A DNA stretch of 64,000 nt from Microcella alkaliphila (GTDB taxonomy: Bacteria; Actinomycetota; Actinomycetes; Actinomycetales; Microbacteriaceae): NCBI RefSeq assembly GCF_004216855.1, contig NZ_SGXT01000018.1:1-64000 (forward strand). Direction: 5' to 3'. Every line of letters begins with the position of its first letter. The stretch's first letter is position 1. The translations under genes were made by a program, and so were the position numbers. Shown piece by piece: positions 24,969 to 35,005 of the stretch. The notes beneath the pieces are model-generated. The model was given only the letters and a program-made list of their open reading frames with translations, made no database searches and was not told the origin of the DNA.

Positions 24969-26089
24969 GTGCGGCGCACGACGACCACCAGGTCGACCTC
25001 GTCGTCGCGGTGCACACGACGACGCGGCCGATCGACCGCGCGGTGCGATCGGCGCTCGCCGCGTCCGAACGCACGCGCGTGACGGTCGTATGTCACGACA
25101 TCAGCCCCGACGAGATCGCGACCGTGCTGGCGGAGTTGTCCGAGCATCCGCGCGTTCGCCTGGTGGAACACCGTGACGGTGTCCCCAGCCCGTCTGGCCC
25201 GTTCAATGCGGGCCTCGACGCGGCGACCGCGCCGTGGGTCGCGATCATGGGCAGCGACGACGAACTCGAACCGGGGGTTATCGACGACTGGCTCGCCCGC
25301 GCTGCCGAAACGGATGCCGACGTTGTGCTGCCCACGATCGTGCGTCGGGGTGCGCGTGACCGCATCGTCGCGACGCCCCCGAGCCGGTTGGGGCGCGACG
25401 ACCGGCTCGACGGTGTCGCCGATCGGCTCGCCTACCGCAGCGCTCCACTCGGTCTGCTGCGACGCGATGCCATCGGAACAGTGCGCTTCGGCAGCGGGAT
25501 CGCGACCGGCGAAGACGTGCTGGTCAGCGCTCGCCTCTTCTTCTCTGAGCTGCACGTGACCCGGCATCGCGGCGCGGCCTACCTGGTGCACGATGACGCG
25601 GGCGACCGGGTGACGCTTGCCCCCCGCACTGTGGATGCTGCGCTCGCCTTCATCGACGACGTCATCGACAGCAGGTGGTTCCGTAGCCAGCCGCTCGCCG
25701 TCCGCCGATCGATCGTCGTGAAGACCCTGCGAGTCAACGTGCTGGGACAGTTTGCGGTGCGCCCACACGCCGACGATTGGCCCGACACCGAGCGGCAGGC
25801 CCTGCACGACGTCATCGTCGCGCTGGAGGCGTCGGCGCCCGGTGCGCTCGACCGACTGTCGCGCGCCGATCGCGACCTCTTCGACGCACTTGATCCGGCG
25901 AGCGGTGCGAGCGTCGACCGGGTTCTGCAGCTCGCGACCCGCCGAGGCCATTACGGCACCCCGGCGACCCTTGCCCCCCGGCGTCTCAGGCTTGTATTCG
26001 ACACGGAAGCCCCGGCACGCATGATGCTCGCGTCATGGCTCACCGTGCGCCGCGACCGCCGGGCGCGCCGTCGACGGGCGGTCTCATGA
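24965..26089 (+). CDS. GT2-like glycosyltransferase, paralogue A'
   Basis: 374-residue protein with VDLVVAVHTTTRPIDRAVRSAL, SPSGPFNAGLDAATAPWVAIMGSDDELEPGVI and GIATGEDVLVSARLF. These align directly with paralogue A at 20421, including the unusual VAVHT start and Ser-Asp-Asp pair, and both share a long helical C-terminal region with an AVRRSIVVKTLRVNVLGQ-type segment. It is translationally coupled to its neighbours by 4-base overlaps. Function is probably one sugar transfer in the same chain; donor unknown. Confidence 0.78.
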   Translation: MSAAHDDHQVDLVVAVHTTTRPIDRAVRSALAASERTRVTVVCHDISPDEIATVLAELSEHPRVRLVEHRDGVPSPSGPFNAGLDAATAPWVAIMGSDDELEPGVIDDWLARAAETDADVVLPTIVRRGARDRIVATPPSRLGRDDRLDGVADRLAYRSAPLGLLRRDAIGTVRFGSGIATGEDVLVSARLFFSELHVTRHRGAAYLVHDDAGDRVTLAPRTVDAALAFIDDVIDSRWFRSQPLAVRRSIVVKTLRVNVLGQFAVRPHADDWPDTERQALHDVIVALEASAPGALDRLSRADRDLFDALDPASGASVDRVLQLATRRGHYGTPATLAPRRLRLVFDTEAPARMMLASWLTVRRDRRARRRRAVS

Positions 26090-27282
26090 GCGTGGTGAGA
26101 CGGCTGCGCGGAGCGCTGCGAGCGGCGGTCGACCGGCTGCCCGAGCCGCTCGCCGTGCGCCTGCGCCCACGCCGCTATCGGTACGAGCTCGCTGACGCAC
26201 CCGCCCCGCCCCCGCGACTGGACGCCCCGACCCGTGTCGTGGTCGGAGCAACCAACTACGCCGCCCAGGGGTACCTGCTGGCGCGTGCGCTGGATCAGCT
26301 CGATGGCGTCGCGGCCATCAATGTTCACCAGCTTCCCGCCGGTGACACGTTCGGCTTCCCCGCCGACATTGCGGTGAGCGGCGACATCGTGCGCTTGTCG
26401 AGCCGCTGGCGACGCCGCCAATTCTCGGCGATCGCCGAGCGCTACAGCCACGCCATCCTTGAGTCGGGCAGACCCCTCTTCGGCACGCTCTTCGACCTCG
26501 ACGTGGCGCGCGAGATCGCGGCGCTGCGCGAGCGAGGCGTACGCGTCGCGCATCTCGCGCACGGAAGCGATCTGCGCAGCCCGCGCATCCATCGCGAATA
26601 CAGTCGCTTCTCGCCGTTTCACGACGACGACTGGGATGCTCGCGACGCGCTGCAGGAGGGCGCCGACCGCTACGCGCGCCTCATCGCTGCGACGGGCGGT
26701 CCCGTCTTCGTAACGACGCCCGACCTGCTGCGCGACCACGCCGACGCGCAGTGGATGCCGGTCATGGTCGACCCTGCTCGGTGGGCGGCCACCGAGCCGC
26801 CGCTTGAGCGACCGCGGCCCGTGGTGCTGCACGCCCCCACAAGCCCGCGCATCAAGGGAACGCCCCTCATCGAGCCCACCCTCGAGCGGATGCACGCGGC
26901 CGGCCTCATCGACTACCGTCCCGTTTCCGGGGTGCCCGCCTCCGACATGCCCGCCCTCGTTCGCTCAGCCGACATTGTGATCGACCAAGTGCGGCTCGGC
27001 ATTTACTCGGTCGCTGCCGTCGAAGCGATGGCGGCCGGCCGAGTCGTCATCGCTCGCCTCGACGACGATGTCGTCTCCCGTGTCGAGATGCTCGCGGGCG
27101 AGCGTCCGCCTCTCTTGTCCATCGAGCCCGATGACCTCGAGGCGCGGCTCAGCTCCCTCGTGAGCGACCGCGACGACGCCCGCGAGCTCGCTGCAGCCGG
27201 CCCCGCGTTCGCGCGACGCGTCCACGACGGAACCTTGTCAGCGAGGGTTGTTTCGGCCGCGTTTCTTGCCTCGGCTTCATAA
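26086..27282 (+). CDS. GT-B-like glycosyltransferase, paralogue B'
   Basis: 398-residue paralogue of the gene at 21497: LESGRPLFGTLF, VAHLAHGSDLRSPRIH, PVVLHAPTSPRIKGTPLIE and IDYRPVSGVPASDMPALVRSADIVIDQVRLGIYSVAAVEAMAAGRVVI follow the same order. It has an extra basic N-terminal segment of about 40 residues (RRLRGALRAAVDRL and following), perhaps for membrane contact. Last gene of the eleven-gene operon. A 113-base gap with a possible hairpin separates it from the next gene. Confidence 0.74.
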   Translation: MSVVRRLRGALRAAVDRLPEPLAVRLRPRRYRYELADAPAPPPRLDAPTRVVVGATNYAAQGYLLARALDQLDGVAAINVHQLPAGDTFGFPADIAVSGDIVRLSSRWRRRQFSAIAERYSHAILESGRPLFGTLFDLDVAREIAALRERGVRVAHLAHGSDLRSPRIHREYSRFSPFHDDDWDARDALQEGADRYARLIAATGGPVFVTTPDLLRDHADAQWMPVMVDPARWAATEPPLERPRPVVLHAPTSPRIKGTPLIEPTLERMHAAGLIDYRPVSGVPASDMPALVRSADIVIDQVRLGIYSVAAVEAMAAGRVVIARLDDDVVSRVEMLAGERPPLLSIEPDDLEARLSSLVSDRDDARELAAAGPAFARRVHDGTLSARVVSAAFLASAS

Positions 27283-27355
27283 CGCCATTCGAACAACGAA
27301 CGCCACTCCGGCCACTTCAGCCCCATCCGACGCACATTCGGGTTACCCTGACACA

Positions 27356-27377
27356 GTCGCGCGCCGGGGGGCGCGAC
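27356..27377 (+). other. Short GC-rich hairpin just before a ribosome-binding site
   Basis: Arms GTCGCGC (27356-27362) and GCGCGAC (27371-27377) enclose an 8-base loop. It ends five bases before the GGGGGG ribosome site of the gene at 27396. It could be the terminator of the glycan operon (no U-tract) or a structure in the leader of the next gene; the sequence cannot decide. Confidence 0.35.
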
Positions 27378-27395
27378 GATTTGGGGGGAATCACT

Positions 27396-29120
27396 ATGGG
27401 CTCGCTAGGCCGCATCGTCGCCGTAGCCGCCAGCGCTTTGCTGGTCGGCACACTCATCGTCGCGGCAGAAAAGCCTGACGCTGCAGATGCACTGAACGCC
27501 TCTGACTTCGACCCCGGATACATCATTAGCGACGAGCTCTTCTACGACGGCGCCGCCATGACCGAGGCGCAGATTCAGCAGTTCCTCGACCAGCGGATCG
27601 GGACCTGTCTCAATACCAACTGCCTGAACGTCTATCGCCAGACGACGAGAGATATGCCCGTCACCGAGCGGTGTACTCAGGGTTACAAGGGCGCCGAGAA
27701 CGAGCGAGCCTCGCGCATCATCTTCAAGGTGCAGCAGTCGTGCAACATCAGCGCGAAAGTCATTCTGGTCACGCTGCAGAAGGAACAAAGTCTCGTGACC
27801 ATGCGGAACCCTACGGCGTTCCGCGTTAGCCGCGCGATGGGCTACGGGTGCCCGGATATTGCTGACCGTCCTGGATGGTGCGACCCAGCCTTTGACGGCT
27901 TCTTCAATCAGGTGATCAACGCGGCCGCACAGTTCCAGCGGTATCGACTGCACCCGAACTCCTTCGGGCACCGCATTGGCACTCAGCAGGTCTTGTACAA
28001 CCCCAATCGCAGTTGTGGTTCGCGATCCGTCACCATTCGGAATGCAGCGACCGCCGGACTTTACAACTACACGCCCTACACTCCGAACCAGGCAGCGATG
28101 TCTAACCTGCGCGGTGTCGGCGACTCTTGCTCCTCGTATGGCAACCGCAACTTCTGGCGCTTCTACTCGGAATGGTTCGGCTCACCGACGGGCACGGTGT
28201 CGCCTGCCGCGACGACGACCCGCCTGTACGGCGCGGATCGCTACGTCACGAGCATCCAGATTTCGAAGGATTCGTACCCGACGGGCGCGCCCACCGTGTA
28301 CGTCGCCGTCGGTTCGTCGTTCCCTGACGGTCTGGCCGCGGCGCCCGCTGCCGCCCGCGCCGGAGGGCCGCTTCTTCTCACGCCATCGACGGGACTGCCG
28401 TCCAACGTCCGAGACGAGATTCGGCGACTCGCGCCTGAGCGGATCGTTATTGTGGGTGGCACGGGCGTGATCCCGACGGCTATCGCCGACCAGCTGCGTG
28501 CCCTCGCACTGTCGGTTCGACGAGACTCGGGAGCCGACCGCTACGAGACCGCGAACGCGATCGCCCGCGCCGGTTTCCCCGAGGGGGCAAGTATTGCGTT
28601 CGTCGCCAGCGGTGCCAACTTCCCCGACGCATTGGCTGCGTCGGCGGCAGCGGGCGCTCTCGGGGGCCCGATCGTTCTCGTGCCGCCGGGGTCGAGTTCG
28701 ATGCCCCAGCCGACGCGTGAACTGTTGCGCGACCTGGGGGTGCGGACGGTCATCCTGGTGGGCGGAAGCGGAGTGCTGCCCGGCGGCTCCTTCGTCGACT
28801 CGATTCGCTCCGTGAGCACGGTCAACTCCGTCCAGCGCCAGGGTGGCGCGGATCGCTACGCGACAGCCGCGGCCATCAACGCGTACGCGTTCCCCACCAC
28901 GACGAGTGCGTATATCGCGAGCGGAACCAACTTCCCCGACGCCCTGTCCGCTGCCGCGGCTGCAGGAGCGCGCGGGGCAGCGCTCCACCTGAGTCCGGGC
29001 ACCTGCCTGCCGGGTGCGTCCGCCGGCCACCTCGCGTCGGCCGGGGTGATGCAGGTGACCATCGTGGGCGGGCCGACCATCATCGGCAATCCGCCTCAGT
29101 CACTGCAGCCCTGTCGCTAA
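27396..29120 (+). CDS. Secreted protein with hemagglutinin-like N-terminus and three cell wall-binding repeat 2 domains
   Basis: 574-residue exported protein. A signal peptide covers about residues 1-35 (VAVAASALLVGTLIVAA core). Residues 38-265 form the domain often labelled hemagglutinin in actinobacteria (FDPGYIISDELFYDG, MTEAQIQQFLDQR, VILVTLQKEQSL, AMGYGCPD), with several cysteines that could pair outside the cell. Three cell wall-binding repeat 2 units follow (GADRYVTSIQIS, GADRYETANAIA and GADRYATAAAIN, each with a VIVGGTG-type end). The ATG at 27396 is chosen over an earlier TTG because GGGGGGAA lies directly upstream. In Clostridioides difficile such repeats bind an anionic wall polysaccharide; anchoring to the glycan made next door is inference. 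Confidence 0.87.
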   Translation: MGSLGRIVAVAASALLVGTLIVAAEKPDAADALNASDFDPGYIISDELFYDGAAMTEAQIQQFLDQRIGTCLNTNCLNVYRQTTRDMPVTERCTQGYKGAENERASRIIFKVQQSCNISAKVILVTLQKEQSLVTMRNPTAFRVSRAMGYGCPDIADRPGWCDPAFDGFFNQVINAAAQFQRYRLHPNSFGHRIGTQQVLYNPNRSCGSRSVTIRNAATAGLYNYTPYTPNQAAMSNLRGVGDSCSSYGNRNFWRFYSEWFGSPTGTVSPAATTTRLYGADRYVTSIQISKDSYPTGAPTVYVAVGSSFPDGLAAAPAAARAGGPLLLTPSTGLPSNVRDEIRRLAPERIVIVGGTGVIPTAIADQLRALALSVRRDSGADRYETANAIARAGFPEGASIAFVASGANFPDALAASAAAGALGGPIVLVPPGSSSMPQPTRELLRDLGVRTVILVGGSGVLPGGSFVDSIRSVSTVNSVQRQGGADRYATAAAINAYAFPTTTSAYIASGTNFPDALSAAAAAGARGAALHLSPGTCLPGASAGHLASAGVMQVTIVGGPTIIGNPPQSLQPCR

Positions 29121-29129
29121 GGTTTGTTC

Positions 29130-31430
29130 ATGACACGTCGAGGTGGGTGGACGTTTCGACATGCCGCTACCGCGGCGTGTGCTGCGATCACCGGCGTCAT
29201 CCTGGTCGTATCCGACCTCACCTTCCTCCCAGCGCAGGCAGTCTCGCCCGACGAATCCATAGCTGTTGATGTGCCGCCTGAGTTGGCAGCGGCAGTCGAA
29301 CGCGACCTCGACATCAGCCTTCAGTCGTTCCTGGAGCTGTCCGAACAGGCCCGAGTTGTCGCTGACGCACTCGACAATCTCGAGAACTCGGTTGACGTCC
29401 GTGGTGCAGAGCTGCGCGACGGAGAAGTCATCGTCTACATCGAGGACGACAGGGACGCCAAGACCGTCACAGAGCTGGGATTTGTCGCTGAGGTCGGCGA
29501 ACCGGACGTGCCCGACTACTCGGACCAGATCTTTCTTCCCGCAAATGACCTGCGCGGTGGATTGCCCTACTTCTTCCCGGGCGAAGGCCCAGAGGGTTTC
29601 CGCTGCTCCGTCGGTTTTCCTGGCGTTGCCACAGCCACCGGAGCGCCGCAGTTCTTGACCGCTGGCCACTGCGAGGGCGACCTCTCGGGGACGCGCTCGA
29701 TCATGACCGCGGTCTCTCCCGGCAACTTCCGCACGCCGTTCGTCAACGTCGGTGAGCCGGTACCGAACTCTCACGTGACCGGGGGAAACGGCCCGGCGGG
29801 CGGATGGGATCACGGCCTTGTGGGTGTTACGCGCTCGGGCTGGACATCACGACCGGAGGTCGCTACCTGGGGCGGCGGGCAGGGCAGCCCGTTGTCGTCT
29901 GCGCCGGTCATCGTGCGCGATGCGACTCGAGCGGTCGTGGGTGCACCGATCTGCAAGTCGGGTGGCACAACAGGCTGGACCTGCGGCACCATCACGGCCG
30001 TCAACCAGAACCTGCTCGTCGGCAACGCTGACGACCCGGCCGCCTACCGCGTGAACGGCATTGTCGCCTCCATTTGCGTGCTCGGTGGAGACAGCGGCGG
30101 CGCCGCCCTGACGGGCACGACAGCGATCGGTGTTACGTCGGCCAGCAATTCGCAGGGCGGATGCACATCGGGCAGTCTCGGAGTGTTCGCCCCGCTCTAC
30201 GCGTCGAGCGGGGCGAGCGCCGAGACGCTGTACCAGGGCGCGTGGGAGCCGTCGATCGGCATTGCGACCCCGCTCGTGACCACGCCATCGACGACGGGAA
30301 GCTTCACCGGTTCCACCATGCGCGGCGCCCTGCAGCACGGCGGCCCGCGGCACCGTATTCAGGTGACATTCAACGGCTCGGTGACGCGCACCGCGACCGT
30401 GGCGTCAAACGGATCGTGGGAGGTATCGATACCGAATCTCCCGAACGGCGTCACCTCTTACAGTGTGCGTGCTCGATGGGGAGAGCGCTCAGTTTCCGCG
30501 GCCCGCACCGGCAGTTGGTGGAATTTCAGCACGGCACGGCTCGCCGGTCCTGACCGTTTCGCGACGGCCGTCGAGATCTCCCGCGCCGCCTTCCCGTCCG
30601 GGGCTCCCGTTGTGGTAGTCGCAAACGGACTCAGCTTCCCCGACGCGTTGAGCGCCGGGCCAGCCGCCGTGCAATTGGGCGGGCCGGTCCTGCTGGTGGG
30701 GCCCACGAGCATCCCCTCGGTCGTTCGCGCTGAGCTCAACCGGCTGCGCCCGCAGCGCATCATCGTCGTCGGCGGAACAGGCGTCGTGTCTGGAGCGGTT
30801 GCCACGGAACTGAGGTCCTTCGCGTCGTCCCGGTCGGTGACCAGGCTGGGCGGCGCCGACCGTTACGCAACCTCACGAGCGATCGCCGAGTTTGCCTTCC
30901 CGCGCGCGTCGGAGGCCTACATTGCTACAGGCGCTGGGTTCGCCGACGCGCTGTCAGCCGGCGCCGCTGGGGCTAACCGGGCGGCACCGGTCGTGCTCGT
31001 GCCGGGCACTGCGTCAAGCGTCGATTCCGCGACGCGCGCTCTGCTCACCCGCATGCGTGTGTCGCAGATCTACGTCGCCGGCGGCACGGGGGTCGTCTCG
31101 GGGGGAGTGGTGACCTCGTTGCGCACGGTTGCCTCCGTGACGCGTCTTGCTGGTGCTGACCGCTTCGCAACATCACTGGCGATCAACCAGCAAGCGGTCC
31201 GCGGCAGCGCGAACGATGCGCTTGTCACCTACGGCCTGAATTTTCCTGACGCGCTCGCCGGCAGTGTGTTGGCCGGTGTGCGTGGTGCCCCCATGTACAT
31301 CGCCCCCACGACGTGCGTGCCGCGCGACATAATCACGCACATGCGCTCTCTCAGTGTTGGCCGCGTCACGCTGCTCGGCGGTACGGGCGTCCTGTCCAGC
31401 GATGTGGGACGCCTCCGCCCCTGCGCCTAG
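29130..31430 (+). CDS. Secreted S1-family serine protease with three cell wall-binding repeat 2 domains
   Basis: 766-residue exported protease. Signal peptide about 1-37, then a prosegment to about 145 (ELAAAVERDLDISLQSFLELS resembles streptogrisin propeptides). The chymotrypsin-fold domain has His180 in FLTAGHC, Asp227 in WDHGLVGV and Ser322 in GGDSGG, a complete triad. A beta-sandwich-like segment follows (FTGSTMRGALQHGG), then three cell wall-binding repeat 2 units (GPDRFATAVEIS, GADRYATSRAIA, GADRFATSLAIN). The ATG at 29130 has AAGG seven bases upstream. It follows the other repeat protein after nine bases, so the two are probably co-transcribed. Likely a wall-attached protease that processes itself; target unknown. 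Confidence 0.9.
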   Translation: MTRRGGWTFRHAATAACAAITGVILVVSDLTFLPAQAVSPDESIAVDVPPELAAAVERDLDISLQSFLELSEQARVVADALDNLENSVDVRGAELRDGEVIVYIEDDRDAKTVTELGFVAEVGEPDVPDYSDQIFLPANDLRGGLPYFFPGEGPEGFRCSVGFPGVATATGAPQFLTAGHCEGDLSGTRSIMTAVSPGNFRTPFVNVGEPVPNSHVTGGNGPAGGWDHGLVGVTRSGWTSRPEVATWGGGQGSPLSSAPVIVRDATRAVVGAPICKSGGTTGWTCGTITAVNQNLLVGNADDPAAYRVNGIVASICVLGGDSGGAALTGTTAIGVTSASNSQGGCTSGSLGVFAPLYASSGASAETLYQGAWEPSIGIATPLVTTPSTTGSFTGSTMRGALQHGGPRHRIQVTFNGSVTRTATVASNGSWEVSIPNLPNGVTSYSVRARWGERSVSAARTGSWWNFSTARLAGPDRFATAVEISRAAFPSGAPVVVVANGLSFPDALSAGPAAVQLGGPVLLVGPTSIPSVVRAELNRLRPQRIIVVGGTGVVSGAVATELRSFASSRSVTRLGGADRYATSRAIAEFAFPRASEAYIATGAGFADALSAGAAGANRAAPVVLVPGTASSVDSATRALLTRMRVSQIYVAGGTGVVSGGVVTSLRTVASVTRLAGADRFATSLAINQQAVRGSANDALVTYGLNFPDALAGSVLAGVRGAPMYIAPTTCVPRDIITHMRSLSVGRVTLLGGTGVLSSDVGRLRPCA

Positions 31431-31433
31431 GCT
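31428..31433 (+). promoter_or_regulatory. Candidate leaderless -10 element of the galE-like gene
   Basis: TAGGCT six bases before the GTG at 31440, the same arrangement as before other genes in the window. It overlaps the last codons of the protease gene. It supports 31440 as the original start of the damaged galE-like gene. Confidence 0.5.
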
Positions 31434-31439
31434 TCTGGG

Positions 31440-32370
<931 letters not shown>

Positions 32371-32394
<24 letters not shown>

Positions 32395-33645
32395 CTGTCG
32401 CCAGGACCTGTTACGAGAGGCGGCCATAACGCTCAACACGAGCAACAGAAGTCCCAGCTCGAAGAGAAGATAGCTCTCAGTGACGCTCGTTGTGATGAGA
32501 AGCACCAGCACGAGAGCCGGCCACACATACACTGTGCTCTTGCGCTGCGATGCCACAAGCCACGCCCGCACGACGGCGAGCGCGAGAACTCCGCCGAGTA
32601 CGACAGCGCCGATGACTCCGAGCTGCAACACGGTGTCGACATAGGCGTTGAGCGCCGATGGCGGGCGCTCGCCGAACGCGTCACGCACCGCGGCGAATGG
32701 AAATAGTTCGGGACGCCATGGACCTACCCAGCCGAAGCCTTCGAGCACGCGAGGCTCGACGAGGTCTTGAATCTGTGCCCACACACTGGTGCGCGACTGC
32801 ACGTCGATGGCGGCGTCGGCGATTCCCACAAGTCGACCGCGGAAGGCCCACCCGATCGCGATGCCAACCACCGCGGTGATGAGCAGAGCTGCCAGGGTGC
32901 GTCTGCGGGCGCGGGCCGGCTGGCGGCGTACCACTACGAGGATGAGGCCGGCGATCAGCACAGCCGCGAGCACGAACCAGCTCACAGGGGAACGAGCGAA
33001 CAGCAGGCTGAGGCAGGCAAGAGCGAGCCCATACGTCGCAACACCGCTCGACACCGAACGAGTGCGGTATTCGATCCAGAACGTGATGATGGCCAGCGCC
33101 GCCACGAAGGCGAGGGCGTTCCGCGTTCCCGCGATGCCCTGTATCGGACCACCGGCGGCGAGGTTGCCCGCGATTCCGAGGAAGGTGATCGGAGCATCCA
33201 ATAGAGCACCGGAGAGGATCTCGAGCGCGATGCCCACGGTCAGCACGCCCCGCAGAACGTTTCCGACGCTGCGGACCAATTGAATCGCATCGCGAACGAG
33301 GGCGATGTATACCCCCATGACGCCGAAACACAGTGCGTAAGCGACGCCCTGCACGGTGGCACCCGGATACGCGCTCCACAGCGTGCTGACCGCCATCACG
33401 CTGAACAGCCCAATGAGGGAAATCGGCAGGGTGCCGCGCCACTCGATGCGTTCCGGCTGGGCGGTCAGCGAGGCAAGTCCGAGCGCCACGAGGCCCACCA
33501 CTACTGCGAGGTATCCAGGCCAGCCGAGAAGCGCGCGCAACACGCTCCCGGCCACCGCACTGATCAGCATCGCTTCGGTGAGGGCCTGGCTGAATCGGGG
33601 CGAGCCGATGACGGCCCGAATCACGGTTGCGCGGGGTGGGTTCAT
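32371..33645 (-). CDS. O-antigen ligase/polymerase-like membrane protein, copy 2
   Basis: Polytopic membrane protein of about 424 residues with around ten spans. It has VMAVSTLWSAYPGATVQGVAYALC near residue 85 and TSVWAQIQDLVEPRVLEGFGWVGPWRP before an external loop, in the positions of the Wzy_C/WaaL signature (RxxxW...G.G). Likely polymerises or ligates lipid-linked glycan outside the membrane. The ATG at 33645 overlaps the stop of the next gene upstream by four bases, which identifies the start; the open frame extends far upstream but as an antisense-like Arg-rich sequence. Paralogue of its neighbour (both share the STLWSAYP-type motif). Confidence 0.78.
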
Positions 33646-34970
33646 GGCGATGCCCGGCCGGGCGCGCCCACCGAAACCCGCGGCGACGGAGCGATCGGCG
33701 GAAGCCCCGCCCGCATCGAGGCGACGGCAAAGAAGGTGAAGAGCACGAGCCCTCCCTCGACGAGCATTCGGGACTCGGCGAAGCTCTGCACAACGAGCAG
33801 AGTCATGATGAGGGCCGGCAGCAGCCGAAGGGCGGGCGTGTGGGCCAGTTCGCCTTCTGCGGGATCGGTTGACCACGACGCGCAGCGCAACACCGCCGTC
33901 ACGACCACGACGGTAAAGAGGGCGAGCCCGACCACGCCGAGTTGCATTGCGACGTCGAGCCACGCGCTGTGCGCCTGCAGGTAGGTAACGCCGTTGATGA
34001 CGGCGAGGTCGCTGTATGGCTCAACCCACGGCGCCCAGTAGCTCACCCAGCCCCACCCGAACGCTGGGCGCTCGGCCCACAAGCCGATGACGGACTCCCA
34101 AATGTCGAGCCGATTGGTGAGGTCGCTACTGCGGCCAAGGAGTTCGAGAAGCGGTTCGCGCAGGGCGATGGCGGTGCCCGTGCCGACGACGCCGATTCCG
34201 ACGGAGCCGGTGTACAGCATCCGTCGCCGTCGCCGGTCGAGGCGTCGGGCGAGCATGATCACGCCGAGAGTGAAGGCGCAGCCCGCCAGCGCGATGGTGA
34301 TCGTTGCCGACTGGGTCAGAAGCAGAGTGAGACCGGCGGCGCCCACCCAGAACCACGCGGTCACCACGGGCACTCGGCGGTCGACCAGTTGGATCGCGAA
34401 CACAATCAGGCCGAGCGCGGCCGCGGTCGCCAACAGGTTCGCGTTGCCCACCATGCCTTGGATGCGGCCGCCGTCGAACACCTCGAAGAGTTCGGCGCGC
34501 GACCAGTAGAAGGCGCGAGGAATCGGGGGCGTGTAGTCGACCCACAGGGGCAGGACGGGCCCGCGCACGATTGCCGCGACGACGAACTCGAACACCAGCG
34601 AGAGCCCGATGATCCAGCGAATGGCGACACCGAGCGCGCGCAGCAGCTGCTCAAGCGAGACGGTTGCGGCCATGATGACGCCGACGAACACGGTGGCGAC
34701 GGTTGTCGACACGGCGAGCAGGGTCGTCAGCGGGTATGCCGACCAGATCGTCGACAATGCGGCAACCAGGATGAACGCGGCGAGCGCGATCGGAATCCGT
34801 CGCGGATTAACGCGCGTCTTGATCGCGAGCGCAATCCACCCGGCCAGCAAAACCGCGACGACAATTCCCCAGCCCCACCAGCTCAGCAGGTACCGCCAGA
34901 AGTCGCCGGCAAGCAGGGTGAAAAGGGTCAGGGCGGTGAGTGCGACACGACTTTCTCGCACCCAATTCAT
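33642..34970 (-). CDS. O-antigen ligase/polymerase-like membrane protein, copy 1
   Basis: 442-residue polytopic membrane protein with about eleven spans. STIWSAYPLTTLLAVSTTVATV lies in the first third, and TNRLDIWESVIGLWAERPAFGWGWVSYWAP is a clear Wzy_C/WaaL motif before the large external loop, followed by AHSAWLDVAMQLGVVGL. It would join lipid-linked repeat units or transfer the finished chain to its acceptor. The ATG at 34970 lies seven bases after a TAGGCT element on the same strand. It is coupled to the following copy by an ATGA overlap. Two adjacent copies suggest one polymerase and one ligase, but the sequence does not say which is which. Confidence 0.85.
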   Translation of the reverse strand: MNWVRESRVALTALTLFTLLAGDFWRYLLSWWGWGIVVAVLLAGWIALAIKTRVNPRRIPIALAAFILVAALSTIWSAYPLTTLLAVSTTVATVFVGVIMAATVSLEQLLRALGVAIRWIIGLSLVFEFVVAAIVRGPVLPLWVDYTPPIPRAFYWSRAELFEVFDGGRIQGMVGNANLLATAAALGLIVFAIQLVDRRVPVVTAWFWVGAAGLTLLLTQSATITIALAGCAFTLGVIMLARRLDRRRRRMLYTGSVGIGVVGTGTAIALREPLLELLGRSSDLTNRLDIWESVIGLWAERPAFGWGWVSYWAPWVEPYSDLAVINGVTYLQAHSAWLDVAMQLGVVGLALFTVVVVTAVLRCASWSTDPAEGELAHTPALRLLPALIMTLLVVQSFAESRMLVEGGLVLFTFFAVASMRAGLPPIAPSPRVSVGAPGRASP

Positions 34971-34977
34971 GGGCTCA

Positions 34978-34983
34978 AGCCTA
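34978..34983 (-). promoter_or_regulatory. Candidate leaderless -10 element for the Wzy/WaaL-like pair
   Basis: On the minus strand TAGGCT lies seven bases before the ATG at 34970; no ribosome-binding sequence is seen. Same pattern as at 7143, 31428, 36291 and 41040. Confidence 0.45.
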
Positions 34984-35005
34984 TCGGCGGAGTGGGGTGT
35001 GTCCG

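Noticed and set aside
27344-27349. TACCCT as -10 of the cell wall-binding protein gene at 27396
   Set aside because: No -35 at a normal distance and the gene has a strong ribosome site after a hairpin, so the call would rest on a single weak hexamer.
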